From positions 186,001 to 250,000 of the forward strand of contig JBGRQA010000006.1 in assembly GCA_041725895.1 (NCBI GenBank): DNA of 64,000 nucleotides, read 5' to 3'. The DNA comes from JBGRQA01 sp041725895. GTDB lineage: Bacteria; Bacteroidota; Bacteroidia; Bacteroidales; Marinifilaceae. A model generated the notes under the pieces. That model saw nothing but the letters and a program-made list of their open reading frames with translations, was not told the origin of the DNA and did no database searches. Position numbers and translations under genes: made by a program. Below are positions 52,606 through 62,350 of this stretch, one piece after another; positions within the stretch are counted from its first letter, which is position 1, and each line of letters starts with the position of its first letter.

Positions 52606-53388
52606 ATGTACAGACACATCCTTCTCTTTACCCTTTTGATCACCTTTTTCAATTCTTCAATACTGGCCGAAGATCAACCCAGAGCCTACCAGAGCGGAGA
52701 ACACCTGAAATATGTGATCCATTACGGTTTAATTCGGGGAGGACGTGCCTCACTTAGCGTAAAAACAGAAAAATTAAAGGATCAAGAAGTTTTCCACATG
52801 GTACTAACTGGCAGAACCGTTGGTCTTCCCAATGCCATTTACAGGGTAAAGGATACGTATGAAAGTTACGTTGATCCCGAAACCAGTCTTCCCATAAAAG
52901 CTATTCGAAACATTCGGGAGGGCCGTTATCGAAAGTACAATGAACTGGAATTCGATCACCAAAATAATACCGTAAAAAGTAAATTATCGGGGGTACACGA
53001 GGTACCAGATAACATTCAGGATATATTGTCCGCTTTTTATTTTGCCCGGCAAAATTTATTCACGCCCAGTCTGAAAAAAGGAGATATTGTTGTTGTGCAA
53101 ACCTACTTTGCCGATGAGCTTTTTCCTCTTCGTATCCGGTTTATGGGGTATGAAACCATCCGGAGTCGAATGGGCAAAATTAAATGTTTCAAGTTTGTTC
53201 CTGTGGTAATTACCGGCCGAGCATTTAAAAATGAGGACGACATGACTATCTGGATCTCCGCGGATCAAAATAAATTACCCATTCGGGTCAAATTCAACCT
53301 CTTTATTGGTTCTGTGAAATGTGATCTAGTAGATTATTCCGGCCTGGCCAATCCCCTCGGATCTATTCTCAAAGAGGCAAAGGAATAG
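52606..53388 (+). CDS. DUF3108 periplasmic protein
   Basis: 260 residues with a Sec signal (RHILLFTLLITFFNSSILA, cleaved before EDQP). The mature part is a beta-rich DUF3108 domain beginning GEHLKYVIHYGLIRGGRASLSV, with RNIREGRYRKYNELEFDH in the centre and DMTIWISADQNKLPIRVKFNL near the end, all typical of the family. DUF3108 proteins are thought to be periplasmic or outer-membrane-linked; no activity is established. It appears to be a separate or loosely coupled unit between tsaB and efp. Confidence 0.88.
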   Translation: MYRHILLFTLLITFFNSSILAEDQPRAYQSGEHLKYVIHYGLIRGGRASLSVKTEKLKDQEVFHMVLTGRTVGLPNAIYRVKDTYESYVDPETSLPIKAIRNIREGRYRKYNELEFDHQNNTVKSKLSGVHEVPDNIQDILSAFYFARQNLFTPSLKKGDIVVVQTYFADELFPLRIRFMGYETIRSRMGKIKCFKFVPVVITGRAFKNEDDMTIWISADQNKLPIRVKFNLFIGSVKCDLVDYSGLANPLGSILKEAKE

Positions 53389-53452
53389 TCCGTTTCCTTG
53401 GGCTAAACACCAATATTTCAGCAGATATTCTAGAATTTTAATTGTTTTCCAT

Positions 53453-53460
53453 TATTTTTG
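53453..53460 (+). promoter_or_regulatory. Candidate -7 box of efp
   Basis: TATTTTTG fits TAnnTTTG and lies 80 bp before the efp start codon. No convincing -33 partner was found at the right distance. Confidence 0.4.
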
Positions 53461-53540
53461 CAGAGATGCCCTATTGGGCAAACTTTTTTATTTTATAGTT
53501 GAATCCACAAATAAGAAAATTAATACATTAAATTAATATC

Positions 53541-54110
53541 ATGGCAAGTACTGCAGATTTTAAAAACGGAATGTGTATTCATTTCAAGAATGATTTATAT
53601 ACAATTGTTCAATTCCAGCATGTAAAACCTGGTAAAGGTCCAGCTTTCGTTAGAACAAAATTGAAAAACGTTAAAACAGGAAAAGTAATTGATAACACCT
53701 TTAGCTCGGGAGTTAAAGTAGATGTTGCCAGAATTGAAAGAAGACCTCACCAATTCCTTTACAAGGACGATATGGGTTACAATTTGATGCACACTGAAAC
53801 TTTCGAACAAGTTGCACTTCCTGAGGAATTATTCAATGCACCAGACCTATTGAAAGAAGGTGATTCTGTAGAAGCTGTTTTCCATGCTGAAACCGAAACT
53901 CCTCTTTATGTAGAGTTGCCAGCTCATGTTGTTATGGAAGTAACCTATACCGAACCAGGTGTTCGTGGCGATACTTCCTCAACTTCGTCATTGAAGCCTG
54001 CCACTGTTGAAACCGGTGCTACTATCATGGTTCCTTTGTTTATTAACACTGGTGATAAAATCAAAATTGATACTCGTAGCCACGAATATACCGAACGAGT
54101 TAAGCAATAG
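53541..54110 (+). CDS. efp: Elongation factor P
   Basis: A 189-residue three-domain protein that relieves ribosome stalling at polyproline. The KOW-like domain I has the tip loop HVKPGKGPAFVR, with Lys32 as the likely modified residue. Domains II and III include LMHTETFEQVALPEE, VVMEVTYTEPGVRGDTSS and the conserved end IKIDTRSHEYTERVKQ. No EpmA-type modification gene is seen nearby. Normal length. Followed by a strong terminator. Confidence 0.98.
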   Translation: MASTADFKNGMCIHFKNDLYTIVQFQHVKPGKGPAFVRTKLKNVKTGKVIDNTFSSGVKVDVARIERRPHQFLYKDDMGYNLMHTETFEQVALPEELFNAPDLLKEGDSVEAVFHAETETPLYVELPAHVVMEVTYTEPGVRGDTSSTSSLKPATVETGATIMVPLFINTGDKIKIDTRSHEYTERVKQ

Positions 54111-54136
54111 TTTTCTATTTGCGAAACAACTTTCCC

Positions 54137-54163
54137 AAAGGGCCCATTGAGGCCCTTTTTTTA
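54137..54163 (+). terminator. Terminator of efp
   Basis: AAGGGCC / GGCCCTT stem (54138-54144, 54151-54157) with a six-base loop and TTTTTTT tail. Confidence 0.9.
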
Positions 54164-54233
54164 TATCTCCTATCTATTGAATTGTCTGATATTCGGATAT
54201 TTCATAAATTAGCAGAAATTAACAAACCACATA

Positions 54234-55463
54234 GTGACCAAGAAAAAAACACCAAAGAATAAATTCAAGTTGGATCGTATACTGGATATTACCCAATCTA
54301 TTAATGAAAATGATTCAATTGATGATTTATTGGAAAAATACCGAAATATTCTTTTGGAGGATTTATTCATTGGAAAGGTAATCGTATACAAGTTCACCAC
54401 ACATTGGGAACCACTCCTTGCCTCAGGAATTGAATCCGAAAAAATAAAACGAATCAAGGTTGAAAAACACCTTACCGCTTACAATGAAATTACCCGAATT
54501 ACCAGGGAATCTCCCAAGGTATTGTGGCCCTACGATTTTATTATTCCGGTATTCCACAAGGAATCTGTACTGGCCTATATTCTTATCGGGGATATTGACC
54601 AGGAAATGGACGGAATTAGTCCTGCCATTAAGCACTTGCGATTCATACAAACCATCTCCAACATCATTATTGTGGCGATGGAAAACAAACGCATGTACAA
54701 GGAACTCCTAAAACAGGAGGCATTCAAGAAAGAAATGGAAGTGGCTTCCCGCATCCAAAGTCAACTCATTCCCAACCAGAACAGTCTTCCTCAAAACAAG
54801 TATGTATCAACCCGGGCCTTCTACCAGCCCCATCGGGAAATTGGAGGGGATTACTACGATTTCATCAATTTCAACAACCAGGAACTGGGCTTTTGCATTG
54901 CTGATGTTTCGGGGAAAGGAATTCCGGCTGCATTGATCATGTCCAACTTTCAGGCCACTTTACGGGCGCTGTTTACCCCTTTGGTATCGCTTACTGATTT
55001 AATCCATCAACTCAATCAAAAAGTGTGTGCCAGTGCCAACAATGAAAAATTCCTCACCATTTTTATTGGTAAATTCAACTTCACAACCCGAAAATTAAAA
55101 TACATCAACTCGAGTCATTATCCCCCAATGCTCTACGATTACGAAACAAACAAAACCCAATTCCTAAAGGATGGATGCATCGGACTGGGAATGCTAAATG
55201 AAATTCCTACCGTAAAAGAGGGAGAAGTAACCATCTGTGACCACTCCAAATTGCTCTGCTACACCGATGGACTGGTGGAACTGGAAAGCGGAGAAAAAAT
55301 GGAACTGGGGCTCCAAAGACTCACCCAACTATTCGCAAATTCCAAAGACATTCAAGATACCTTCCTGGATCTTATACAGGATATCGAGATAAAACAGAAA
55401 AATCATTCGGTAATAGATGACATTTCACTCTTTGGAATTGAATTCCATACCGATTACAACTAA
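54234..55463 (+). CDS. PP2C-type SpoIIE/RsbU protein phosphatase with GAF-like sensor
   Basis: 409 residues starting at a GTG (54234), the only fitting start, giving MTKKKTPKNKFKLDR. N-terminal 165 residues form a GAF-like sensory domain, then a coiled coil (KRMYKELLKQEAFKKEMEVA), then a PP2C SpoIIE domain with the metal-binding motifs GGDYYDF (about 209-215), IADVSGKGIPAALIMSNFQA (about 223-242), YTDGLVE and the final DDISLF. In related systems such phosphatases dephosphorylate anti-sigma-factor antagonists to control sigma release; no such partner gene is adjacent. Separated from efp by a terminator. Confidence 0.92.
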   Translation: MTKKKTPKNKFKLDRILDITQSINENDSIDDLLEKYRNILLEDLFIGKVIVYKFTTHWEPLLASGIESEKIKRIKVEKHLTAYNEITRITRESPKVLWPYDFIIPVFHKESVLAYILIGDIDQEMDGISPAIKHLRFIQTISNIIIVAMENKRMYKELLKQEAFKKEMEVASRIQSQLIPNQNSLPQNKYVSTRAFYQPHREIGGDYYDFINFNNQELGFCIADVSGKGIPAALIMSNFQATLRALFTPLVSLTDLIHQLNQKVCASANNEKFLTIFIGKFNFTTRKLKYINSSHYPPMLYDYETNKTQFLKDGCIGLGMLNEIPTVKEGEVTICDHSKLLCYTDGLVELESGEKMELGLQRLTQLFANSKDIQDTFLDLIQDIEIKQKNHSVIDDISLFGIEFHTDYN

Positions 55464-55492
55464 AAAAGGGAGTTGCTGTTGCAACTCCCTTC
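55463..55492. terminator. Bidirectional terminator
   Basis: GGGAGTTG / CAACTCCC stem between convergent genes. On the minus strand a T-run follows (CCCTTTTTTAG); on the plus strand the tail is TCTATATC. Confidence 0.75.
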
Positions 55493-55518
55493 TATATCTA
55501 TCCTAGTTTTTTTTACTA

Positions 55519-55956
55519 TTATGCCTTAATGGTAATGCTTCTTTTTACCACTGTTTCGTTCCCTGTTTTGTCAGACACAGTTATGGTAAAAACATACGGT
55601 TCACGTTCTGCATCTTGAGGAACCTCAATGTCAAAACTCAAATCGTAACTCTTACCGGAAATAGTTGGCAAACCACTCATTGAACGACTATCGTATTTGA
55701 ATTCCTTCACCGTTTTAACCGATTTGGTTCCTTTCGCAATAGTAACTACATATTCGTTCAATTCCACATTATCTGAAAGAGCAGCAGACACCTTTAAAAT
55801 AGTTCCTGCTACAATTTCCTGACCTTCAGCAGGAGTAGTTAAATTTACAGTGGGCTTGGTTACATCAGTTTTATCATCGTCACCACCACTACTTCCACCA
55901 CAACTCATCAAGCCAGCGGAAAACAACACGATTAGTGCATATTTCAAAAATTTCAT
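55519..55956 (-). CDS. DUF4625-like lipoprotein
   Basis: About 145 residues from the ATG at 55956 (the open frame to 56031 precedes a clear signal). Signal KFLKYALIVLFSAGLMSC with lipobox LMSC, Cys19, then a glycine/serine/Asp-rich linker. The remainder is an Ig-like beta domain (PTVNLTTPAEGQEIVAG, SAALSDNVELNEYVVTI, TVSDKTGNETVVKRSITI) as in the Bacteroidota DUF4625 lipoproteins. Probably surface-exposed or periplasmic; role unknown. Converges with the phosphatase gene. Confidence 0.8.
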   Translation of the reverse strand: MKFLKYALIVLFSAGLMSCGGSSGGDDDKTDVTKPTVNLTTPAEGQEIVAGTILKVSAALSDNVELNEYVVTIAKGTKSVKTVKEFKYDSRSMSGLPTISGKSYDLSFDIEVPQDAEREPYVFTITVSDKTGNETVVKRSITIKA

Positions 55957-56057
55957 AGACAAAAGATTTAAGCAGTTAAAATTTGTATGGGTAAATATAG
56001 TATTTATGTTAATACAAAACAAACAGAGCAACTTTAAGTTGCATTTATCTTAAAATC

Positions 56058-57350
56058 TTAGTTTGCTACAACCAGGAAATAGTTTTTCTTTCCCTTCTGA
56101 ACCAGCAAATATTTTCCGCCTATAAGATTTTCGGAATTCACCTGCATCTCACCATCCTGAACTTTTTCCTTATTCAAGCTAATGGCATTCCCTTTCAACA
56201 ATCGGCGCAATTCACCTTTGGATGGGAATACTTCTGCTTTTACGACCAAAAGATCAACAAGGTTCACCCCTTCTTCCAATTCCGCTTTGGTTACATTAAA
56301 TTGAGGTACTCCCTCAAAAACAGAAAGGAAAGTATCCTCATCCAGTTTGTTTAAGGTTTCGGAGGTAGCCCGGCCAAATAAAATTTGAGAAGCTTCCACT
56401 GCTAAATTGTAAGCCTCCTCTGAGTGAATCATAATGGTAACTTCTTTAGCCAATCGTTGCTGCAATTTACGTTGGTGTGGTGCTTCCTTATGTTCGTCGA
56501 TCAAGGCCTGAATTTCTTCGCGAGGAATCAGGGTAAAAATCTTGATGTATTTCTCAGCATCCGTATCTGAGGTATTCAACCAGAATTGGTAGAATTTATA
56601 AGGAGATGTTCGCTCAGGATCCAACCAGATGTTTCCGGATTCGGTTTTTCCGAACTTTCCACCATCGGCTTTAGTAATCAATGGACAAGTAATAGCAAAA
56701 GCTTCTCCACCTGTCTTTCTTCGGATCAATTCGGTACCGGTAGTAATGTTTCCCCACTGATCGGAACCACCCATCTGAAGTTTACAGTTCTTATTATTGT
56801 ATAGGTGAAGGTAATCGTTCCCCTGTACCAACTGATAGGTAAACTCAGTAAAAGACATACCGGCCTTGGATTCAGACCCCAAACGCTTCTTCACTGAATC
56901 TTTACTCATCATATAGTTAACGGTAAGATGCTTTCCGATTTCACGAATAAAATCCAGGAAAGAAAAATCCTTCATCCAATCGTAGTTGTTCACCATTTCT
57001 GCAGAATTCTCTGCATCGGAATCAAAATCCATAAACTTGGACAGTTGAGCTTTCAAGCACTCCTGGTTGTGTCGCAAAGTTTTCTCATCCAAAAGATTTC
57101 TTTCCTGTGATTTCCCGGAAGGATCACCAATCATTCCTGTTGCACCACCCACCAAAACAATTGGTTTGTGTCCTGCAACCTGAAAGTGTTTCAGCATCAT
57201 TACGCCCACCAGGTGACCGATATGTAAGGAATCTGCAGTTGGATCGATACCAACATAAGCAGCTGTCAGTTCTTTTTTCAGTTGTTCTTCAGTTCCCGGC
57301 ATGATATCATGGATCATGCCTCTCCATTGTAATTCCTCAATAAAATTCAT
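56058..57350 (-). CDS. tyrS: Tyrosine--tRNA ligase
   Basis: About 430 residues from the second Met (57350, MNFIEELQWRGMIHD), which fits TyrRS N-termini better than the Met at 57359. Class I motifs: HIGHL (HIGH-type) near 44 and KFGKTESG (KMSKS-type, KFGKT as in bacterial TyrRS) near 235; QMGGSDQWGNITTG is the tyrosine-pocket signature. A C-terminal S4-like RNA-binding domain (about 360-430) includes LRRLLKGNAISLN and KYLLVQKGKKNYFLV. Monocistronic, on the minus strand. Confidence 0.98.
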   Translation of the reverse strand: MNFIEELQWRGMIHDIMPGTEEQLKKELTAAYVGIDPTADSLHIGHLVGVMMLKHFQVAGHKPIVLVGGATGMIGDPSGKSQERNLLDEKTLRHNQECLKAQLSKFMDFDSDAENSAEMVNNYDWMKDFSFLDFIREIGKHLTVNYMMSKDSVKKRLGSESKAGMSFTEFTYQLVQGNDYLHLYNNKNCKLQMGGSDQWGNITTGTELIRRKTGGEAFAITCPLITKADGGKFGKTESGNIWLDPERTSPYKFYQFWLNTSDTDAEKYIKIFTLIPREEIQALIDEHKEAPHQRKLQQRLAKEVTIMIHSEEAYNLAVEASQILFGRATSETLNKLDEDTFLSVFEGVPQFNVTKAELEEGVNLVDLLVVKAEVFPSKGELRRLLKGNAISLNKEKVQDGEMQVNSENLIGGKYLLVQKGKKNYFLVVAN

Positions 57351-57556
57351 TGGTAACAATTTTTTAATTCCGATTCATCGGAGCATAAAATCTCTTTCAC
57401 TTCCATCCCATTATCCAACCCGGAATTCATCCACAGAATAATCAGAAAAGAAGAAGATGATCTATAATCTGCTTGTTGCTAATTTTTCAATAACAATTCT
57501 ATGTTGCAAAGATACGCATTACAATTTCAAAATAAATGCTTTATCTCATAAGGATT

Positions 57557-58564
57557 TTAAACAACCAAAGTCAGTAGGCTGTAACCAAGACCCACAAGTA
57601 CCATAATATTATACCAAAAAGATAGTATCACAAACTTAATAAATGTCTTGATCCAACCCTGCTTGTAGTAAAACTTCATTTCCATAAACAGACGAAGGGG
57701 GATGGTAAAGTACAAGTAGAGTCCCAAACTTGTTGTAACACTCCAGTTGATCATGATCAAAAGTTCACTCAAAATTACGACCAGGAAAATGTAGCTGTGA
57801 AAATTCACGGAAATAAGCAGGTGCTCCAGCAAATACAACTTTCGGCGAACATACAGGAGCCACAACAACAGAGCAAACAGAGGCAGTATAAAGAACAAGG
57901 TTTGAGAAAGCTTTTTAAAGGCATTGTCGATCACCAACCCGGGGTTCATCTTGTACATATCAATTAGACCCTTAACATTCCCATTAAACTCTAGATCCAT
58001 ATTATTGCCGTCTTTACTCTGCTCATCCACCTGGGAACTTTTCTCCCTGGAATCAACTGTTAAAGTCGTATCCCTGCCCAATTTCAAGCTGTCTTGCTGA
58101 AGAGAATCCAGGGGTGTTTCCTCCTCTTCTGGATCATCAATAAAATACTTCTCTACATCATACACCTCTCCATCAGAACTTTTAATAGCCAGGTGTCCCT
58201 CTTCATTTTCCATTGTCTCGGGCTTATGGTTGTAAGACAAGAGAAAAAAGGCAATAAAAGTCAGAAATAAGTACAATTTAAAGGGGGGCATATAGCTGGC
58301 CCTTCTTCCTCGCATAAACTCGCGGGTTAGCTTACCAGGTGTAATTAGCAGAGGAACAATTGTGCGCACCAACCGGTTGTCGAAGGCGGCAATGTCGCCC
58401 ACAACATCATTAATAACACTCCAGAAGGGACGATGGAAATCCCGGACCGACTGGCCACAATTGGAACAATACTTGCCATGAAGGGCATGATAGCAATTCG
58501 GGCACATTTCGGGGTACGCCAACTCCCGCTTGCGACGCACTTTTAACAAACGTTTCAGGTTCAT
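57557..58564 (-). CDS. DUF3667 membrane protein with zinc ribbon
   Basis: 335 residues. An N-terminal zinc ribbon (CPNCYHALHGKYCSNCGQ, about 21-38) is followed by the family core FHRPFWSVINDVVGDIAAFDNRLVRTIVPLL and PGKLTREFMRGRRASYMPPFKLYLF, then a long acidic linker (about 125-195) and 4 membrane helices (about 95-110, 215-235, 245-270, 300-330). Typical Bacteroidota DUF3667. No function is established. It lies 5 bp after the CvpA gene and is co-transcribed with it. Confidence 0.9.
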   Translation of the reverse strand: MNLKRLLKVRRKRELAYPEMCPNCYHALHGKYCSNCGQSVRDFHRPFWSVINDVVGDIAAFDNRLVRTIVPLLITPGKLTREFMRGRRASYMPPFKLYLFLTFIAFFLLSYNHKPETMENEEGHLAIKSSDGEVYDVEKYFIDDPEEEETPLDSLQQDSLKLGRDTTLTVDSREKSSQVDEQSKDGNNMDLEFNGNVKGLIDMYKMNPGLVIDNAFKKLSQTLFFILPLFALLLWLLYVRRKLYLLEHLLISVNFHSYIFLVVILSELLIMINWSVTTSLGLYLYFTIPLRLFMEMKFYYKQGWIKTFIKFVILSFWYNIMVLVGLGYSLLTLVV

Positions 58565-58569
58565 GGAAT

Positions 58570-59118
58570 TTAGATTTGAATTGGCAATTCCTCCACTTTT
58601 TCATCCACCTCTTTCTTGTCCTTCCCCGCTTTGGAAAAATCAAAATCGAAGAAATCATAGATCATTTCTGCTGCCTGGTTTAAAGGCTGGTATAGGAAAC
58701 TCTTTTCTTTCTTTTCCTTGGAAATAAAACCAAATCGTTGATCAACCCGATCGAGAAGATTGACCAGAATACTAAGAATCAAAACGGCTTTGGCCAGGGA
58801 GAAGAAAATCCCCAACAGTCGGTTGACCAGTCCCAGTGCAACTGCTTCCACCAGCTTATCCAGTAATTTCCCCAATAGATTCACTCCTATAACAATCACA
58901 AGAAAGGTAACCACAAAGGAAATATAGGCCATATACTTTGAATCGTAATCCAATTGCTCCCGAATAAAATCGGCTGTGAAATCTGAAAAATGCAAAGCAC
59001 CATAGATCCCCAACACCAAAGCCAGCAAGGTGGCCACCTCCACAATCAATCCTTTGGTAAATCCCTTATAAACAGCCCACAGCAATGGAATGGCTAAAAT
59101 TATATCCAGAAAATTCAT
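58570..59118 (-). CDS. CvpA-family membrane protein
   Basis: 182 residues with four membrane helices (about 3-20, 28-45, 64-85, 100-122) and the CvpA core (NFLDIILAIPLLWAVYKGFTKGLIVEVATLLALVLGIYGA). The C-terminal 60 residues are cytosolic, basic then acidic. CvpA-like proteins are linked to colicin V production and envelope homeostasis; the molecular role is unclear. First gene of a two-gene unit with DUF3667, divergent from the GH3 gene. Confidence 0.9.
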   Translation of the reverse strand: MNFLDIILAIPLLWAVYKGFTKGLIVEVATLLALVLGIYGALHFSDFTADFIREQLDYDSKYMAYISFVVTFLVIVIGVNLLGKLLDKLVEAVALGLVNRLLGIFFSLAKAVLILSILVNLLDRVDQRFGFISKEKKEKSFLYQPLNQAAEMIYDFFDFDFSKAGKDKKEVDEKVEELPIQI

Positions 59119-59263
59119 AGTATAAAAGTCGTTGATTTATAAAATATTCATCCAAAGATACTTAAAAACAACATAATTTTGAATCATTCTGCCTGAAGAG
59201 GGAATCACAAACGTCAAATTTTCATTATATTTAAGATACCTTAATAACCCATTTTGTACAACT

Positions 59264-60781
59264 ATGCCCTTAATTAATTCTATAGTAAGCTGGTTTAATA
59301 CCAAAAGACTATCGCAAATTGATTTCTTTAAGAAACATCCGGTAGAAACTCAGAATCAAACCCTGTTGCAATTGCTGGAACAGGCGCGTTCAACCGAGTG
59401 GGGAAAAAAACATCATTTCCAAAGCATTACAAGCCCCGAAGAATTCAAGAACCGACTCCCGGTTCAAAGTTATCCGGACATCAAACCCTATGTAGACCGT
59501 TTACGAAAAGGGGAGCAGAATCTGCTCTGGCCTTCGGAAATCAAATGGTTTGCCAAATCCTCCGGAACCACCCAAACCAAAAGCAAGTTTATTCCTGTTA
59601 GTTCGGAAGCTTTGGAGAATTGCCATTTCAGAGGGGGAAAAGATATTTTGGCCCTCTACACAAATCTCTACCCCGACACCAACATCTTCCTTGGGAAGGG
59701 CCTCACACTGGGAGGAAGCCATCAAATCAACAACTTCAGCAACGAATCGTATTACGGCGATCTCTCGGCCATCCTGATTCAGAATTTACCTTTCTGGGCC
59801 AATTTTATTCGTACCCCGGAGACCTCCATCGCTTTAATGGATGAGTGGGAGGAGAAGATTCACAAAATGGCCATTGCCACCATTCAGGAAAACGTAACCA
59901 GTTTATCCGGAGTTCCTTCCTGGTATTTGGTACTTCTCAAATACATTCTTGAATATACCGGCAAGGAAAACCTTCACGAAATCTGGCCCAATCTTGAACT
60001 TTTTGTTCACGGAGGCGTTAGTTTCACACCCTATCGGGAACAATACAAGAAACTTCTGCCCAAGCCGGATATGCATTACATGGAAACCTACAATGCTTCC
60101 GAAGGATTCTTTGGTATTCAGGATGATCCGGAAGACGATGCCATGCTGCTGATGCTGGATTACGGGGTTTACTACGAGTTTATCCCAATGGAACATTTCC
60201 ACCAGGAGCAACCACCGGTTATCGGTTTGGACGAGGTGGAACTAAACAAGAACTATGCCCTGCTGATAAGCACCAATGGTGGGTTATGGAGATATCGTAT
60301 CGGCGATACCATCCACTTCACCTCCAAATATCCATATAAATTTAAGATCAGTGGCCGTACTAAACTTTTCATCAATGCCTTTGGCGAAGAATTGATTATA
60401 GACAATGCTGAGAAGGCACTGAAACTAGCTTGTGAAAAAACCAATGCCATCATTCGGGAGTACTCAGCCGCCCCTGTTTTTATGAGTGATGATCAAAAGG
60501 GAGGCCACGAATGGCTGATTGAGTTCGAGAAAAAACCAGAAAGCATCGAAAAATTCGGCTTCGAACTGGATATGGCCCTTCGGAGTCTAAATTCGGATTA
60601 CGAGGCAAAACGGTACAAAAACATTACCTTAGATCCTCCAATTATTACTCTTGCCCGTAACGATCTCTTCTACGACTGGTTGAAATCGAAAGGCAAACTG
60701 GGAGGACAGAATAAAGTGCCGAGACTTTGCAACGACCGTAAGCTGATGGAGGAATTACTACAATTGAACCAGGCCGAATAA
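59264..60781 (+). CDS. GH3 auxin-responsive promoter family protein (acyl-adenylate type)
   Basis: 505 residues of the GH3 family (related to plant jasmonate/auxin amido synthetases). Adenylation-type motifs: AKSSGTTQTKSKFIPVSSEAL (about 102-122), YNASEGFFGIQDDP (about 272-285), LWRYRIGDTIHFTS (about 343-356) and INAFGEELI. Bacterial members occur in many Bacteroidota genomes; substrate unknown. It forms a probable operon with the next gene (12-bp gap). Confidence 0.92.
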   Translation: MPLINSIVSWFNTKRLSQIDFFKKHPVETQNQTLLQLLEQARSTEWGKKHHFQSITSPEEFKNRLPVQSYPDIKPYVDRLRKGEQNLLWPSEIKWFAKSSGTTQTKSKFIPVSSEALENCHFRGGKDILALYTNLYPDTNIFLGKGLTLGGSHQINNFSNESYYGDLSAILIQNLPFWANFIRTPETSIALMDEWEEKIHKMAIATIQENVTSLSGVPSWYLVLLKYILEYTGKENLHEIWPNLELFVHGGVSFTPYREQYKKLLPKPDMHYMETYNASEGFFGIQDDPEDDAMLLMLDYGVYYEFIPMEHFHQEQPPVIGLDEVELNKNYALLISTNGGLWRYRIGDTIHFTSKYPYKFKISGRTKLFINAFGEELIIDNAEKALKLACEKTNAIIREYSAAPVFMSDDQKGGHEWLIEFEKKPESIEKFGFELDMALRSLNSDYEAKRYKNITLDPPIITLARNDLFYDWLKSKGKLGGQNKVPRLCNDRKLMEELLQLNQAE

Positions 60782-60793
60782 ACGAACAGACAA

Positions 60794-61567
60794 ATGGGAA
60801 AAACCTTTCTCCTTCTGGTTGCACTAGCTTTTGCCAGCCAGGACATAGTTACTATTAATCAGCAGTCTGATTTTATTACCAGTGATGCCCTGGGCAATTT
60901 GTATTGCATTGATAATACTCAGATTCTGAAATACAATTCGGAGGGAGAAAAATCAGGATACTACTCCAACTCCCAATGGGGAAATATAACCTCCGCAGAT
61001 GCGAGTGATCCCCTGCGGATTCTGGTTTTCTACGAAGACTTCAATCGCATTCTGTTCCTGAACAAGCAGCTTGCAGAAATTGGCAATTCCATCGACCTCT
61101 ATCAATTTAGTTCCAACGAAACCAAACTGGTATGTAGTTCGGCACAAGGAGGTTTTTGGCTTTACGATTCGGAAGAAGATCAGGCCTTGCATATTTCGGC
61201 CAACGGGCAAATTATCGTCAGGAGTATTCTGCTGGGATCCCTGCTCAACGAAACAGAGCCAACCATCATGCGGGAAAAAGGAGAGCTCCTCTACCTCCTA
61301 CTTCCCGGCAAAGGTCTGCTTGTATTAACCCAACTGGGCCACTACAGGCAGATGCTGCATATCCCGGGCATCGAATCCTTTCAAATCGACAAAGACGGAA
61401 TCACCTATCTCAAGAAAAATAAATGCTTCCGATTTACGCCTGATTCCCAAACCGATCCACAACTCTATCCCGGAATCAATTTCCAGGGAAAACAGCTCCG
61501 AATTGAATCGGGCATCCTCTTTTTTGGAGACAACCAGAAAATCAACCTACAAACCGTAAACAACTGA
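60794..61567 (+). CDS. Exported beta-propeller-like hypothetical protein
   Basis: 257 residues with a short Sec signal (KTFLLLVALAFA, cleaved near SQD). The rest is beta-rich with repeated short strands (DALGNLYCIDNTQILKYNSEG, GGFWLYDSEEDQALHISANG, DGITYLKKNKCFRFT), as in NHL- or beta-propeller-like folds. No named family. It is 12 bp after the GH3 gene, and the next pair begins 100 bp later. Confidence 0.8.
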   Translation: MGKTFLLLVALAFASQDIVTINQQSDFITSDALGNLYCIDNTQILKYNSEGEKSGYYSNSQWGNITSADASDPLRILVFYEDFNRILFLNKQLAEIGNSIDLYQFSSNETKLVCSSAQGGFWLYDSEEDQALHISANGQIIVRSILLGSLLNETEPTIMREKGELLYLLLPGKGLLVLTQLGHYRQMLHIPGIESFQIDKDGITYLKKNKCFRFTPDSQTDPQLYPGINFQGKQLRIESGILFFGDNQKINLQTVNN

Positions 61568-61666
61568 ATTACTACCACATAGAAGCAATCCGGAAAATTA
61601 GAGGAATGAAATCCAAAAATTATTCTTAATTTTAGTTGATTTTTCAATATAAAATTAAACATAACT

Positions 61667-62281
61667 ATGCACATTGCCGTCGCAGGAAATATTGGAGCCG
61701 GTAAAACCACTCTTACGGGATTACTGGCAAAACATTACGGATGGGAAGCTCACTATGAGGATGTTGACGACAACCCCTATTTGAATGATTTTTACGATGA
61801 CATGCAGAGATGGTCTTTTGCCCTGCAGATCTACTTCTTGAACAGCCGGTTCAACCAGGTTCAGGACATTCGCCGTTCGGGCAAACACATCATTCAGGAT
61901 CGTACCATTTATGAGGATGCTGCCATTTTTGCACCCAATCTGCGCTCAATGAGTTTGATGGCTCAAAGGGATTACGACAATTACCAATCGCTTTTTAAAT
62001 TGATGAGTTCGTTGGTACAACCTCCGGACCTCCTGGTTTATTTAAGAGCCACAATTCCAACCCTGGTGAACCACATACAGGAACGGGGAAGAGATTACGA
62101 GAACACGATTCGTCTGGACTACCTGAAGCGCTTAAACGAGCGATACGAGGCCTGGATTGGAGGCTACACAGAAGGGAAACTCCTGATTATTGATGTTGAC
62201 AACATCAACTTCATCAAAAACCCCAAAGATTTAAGCGGAGTAATCGATAAGATCGACGCTCAGCTTCACGGTCTCTTTTAA
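61667..62281 (+). CDS. Deoxynucleoside kinase, copy 1
   Basis: A 204-residue dNK-family enzyme. P-loop GNIGAGKTT (7-15), catalytic ED (YEDVD, 30-34), DRTIYEDA (78-85, the ERS/DRS-like motif) and the LID QERGRDYENTIRLDY (about 138-152). It salvages deoxynucleosides to monophosphates. Copy 2 directly downstream is strongly similar (about 52 of the first 60 residues identical by my count), so the two probably form a dimer of different subunits, as in Lactobacillus dAK/dGK. Specificity cannot be told from sequence. Confidence 0.93.
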   Translation: MHIAVAGNIGAGKTTLTGLLAKHYGWEAHYEDVDDNPYLNDFYDDMQRWSFALQIYFLNSRFNQVQDIRRSGKHIIQDRTIYEDAAIFAPNLRSMSLMAQRDYDNYQSLFKLMSSLVQPPDLLVYLRATIPTLVNHIQERGRDYENTIRLDYLKRLNERYEAWIGGYTEGKLLIIDVDNINFIKNPKDLSGVIDKIDAQLHGLF

Positions 62282-62313
62282 AATTTACCAGAACATCAAA
62301 ACCACATTTCGTT

Positions 62314-62327
62314 TGCAAATATTTGCA
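62314..62327. repeat. 14-bp palindrome upstream of the second kinase gene
   Basis: TGCAAATATTTGCA is a perfect palindrome between the two kinase genes, about 23 bp before the second ATG. It overlaps a possible promoter and could be an operator, or is a chance AT-rich palindrome. Confidence 0.35.
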
Positions 62328-62350
62328 GACCTTTAATTTCTATTTGAGTT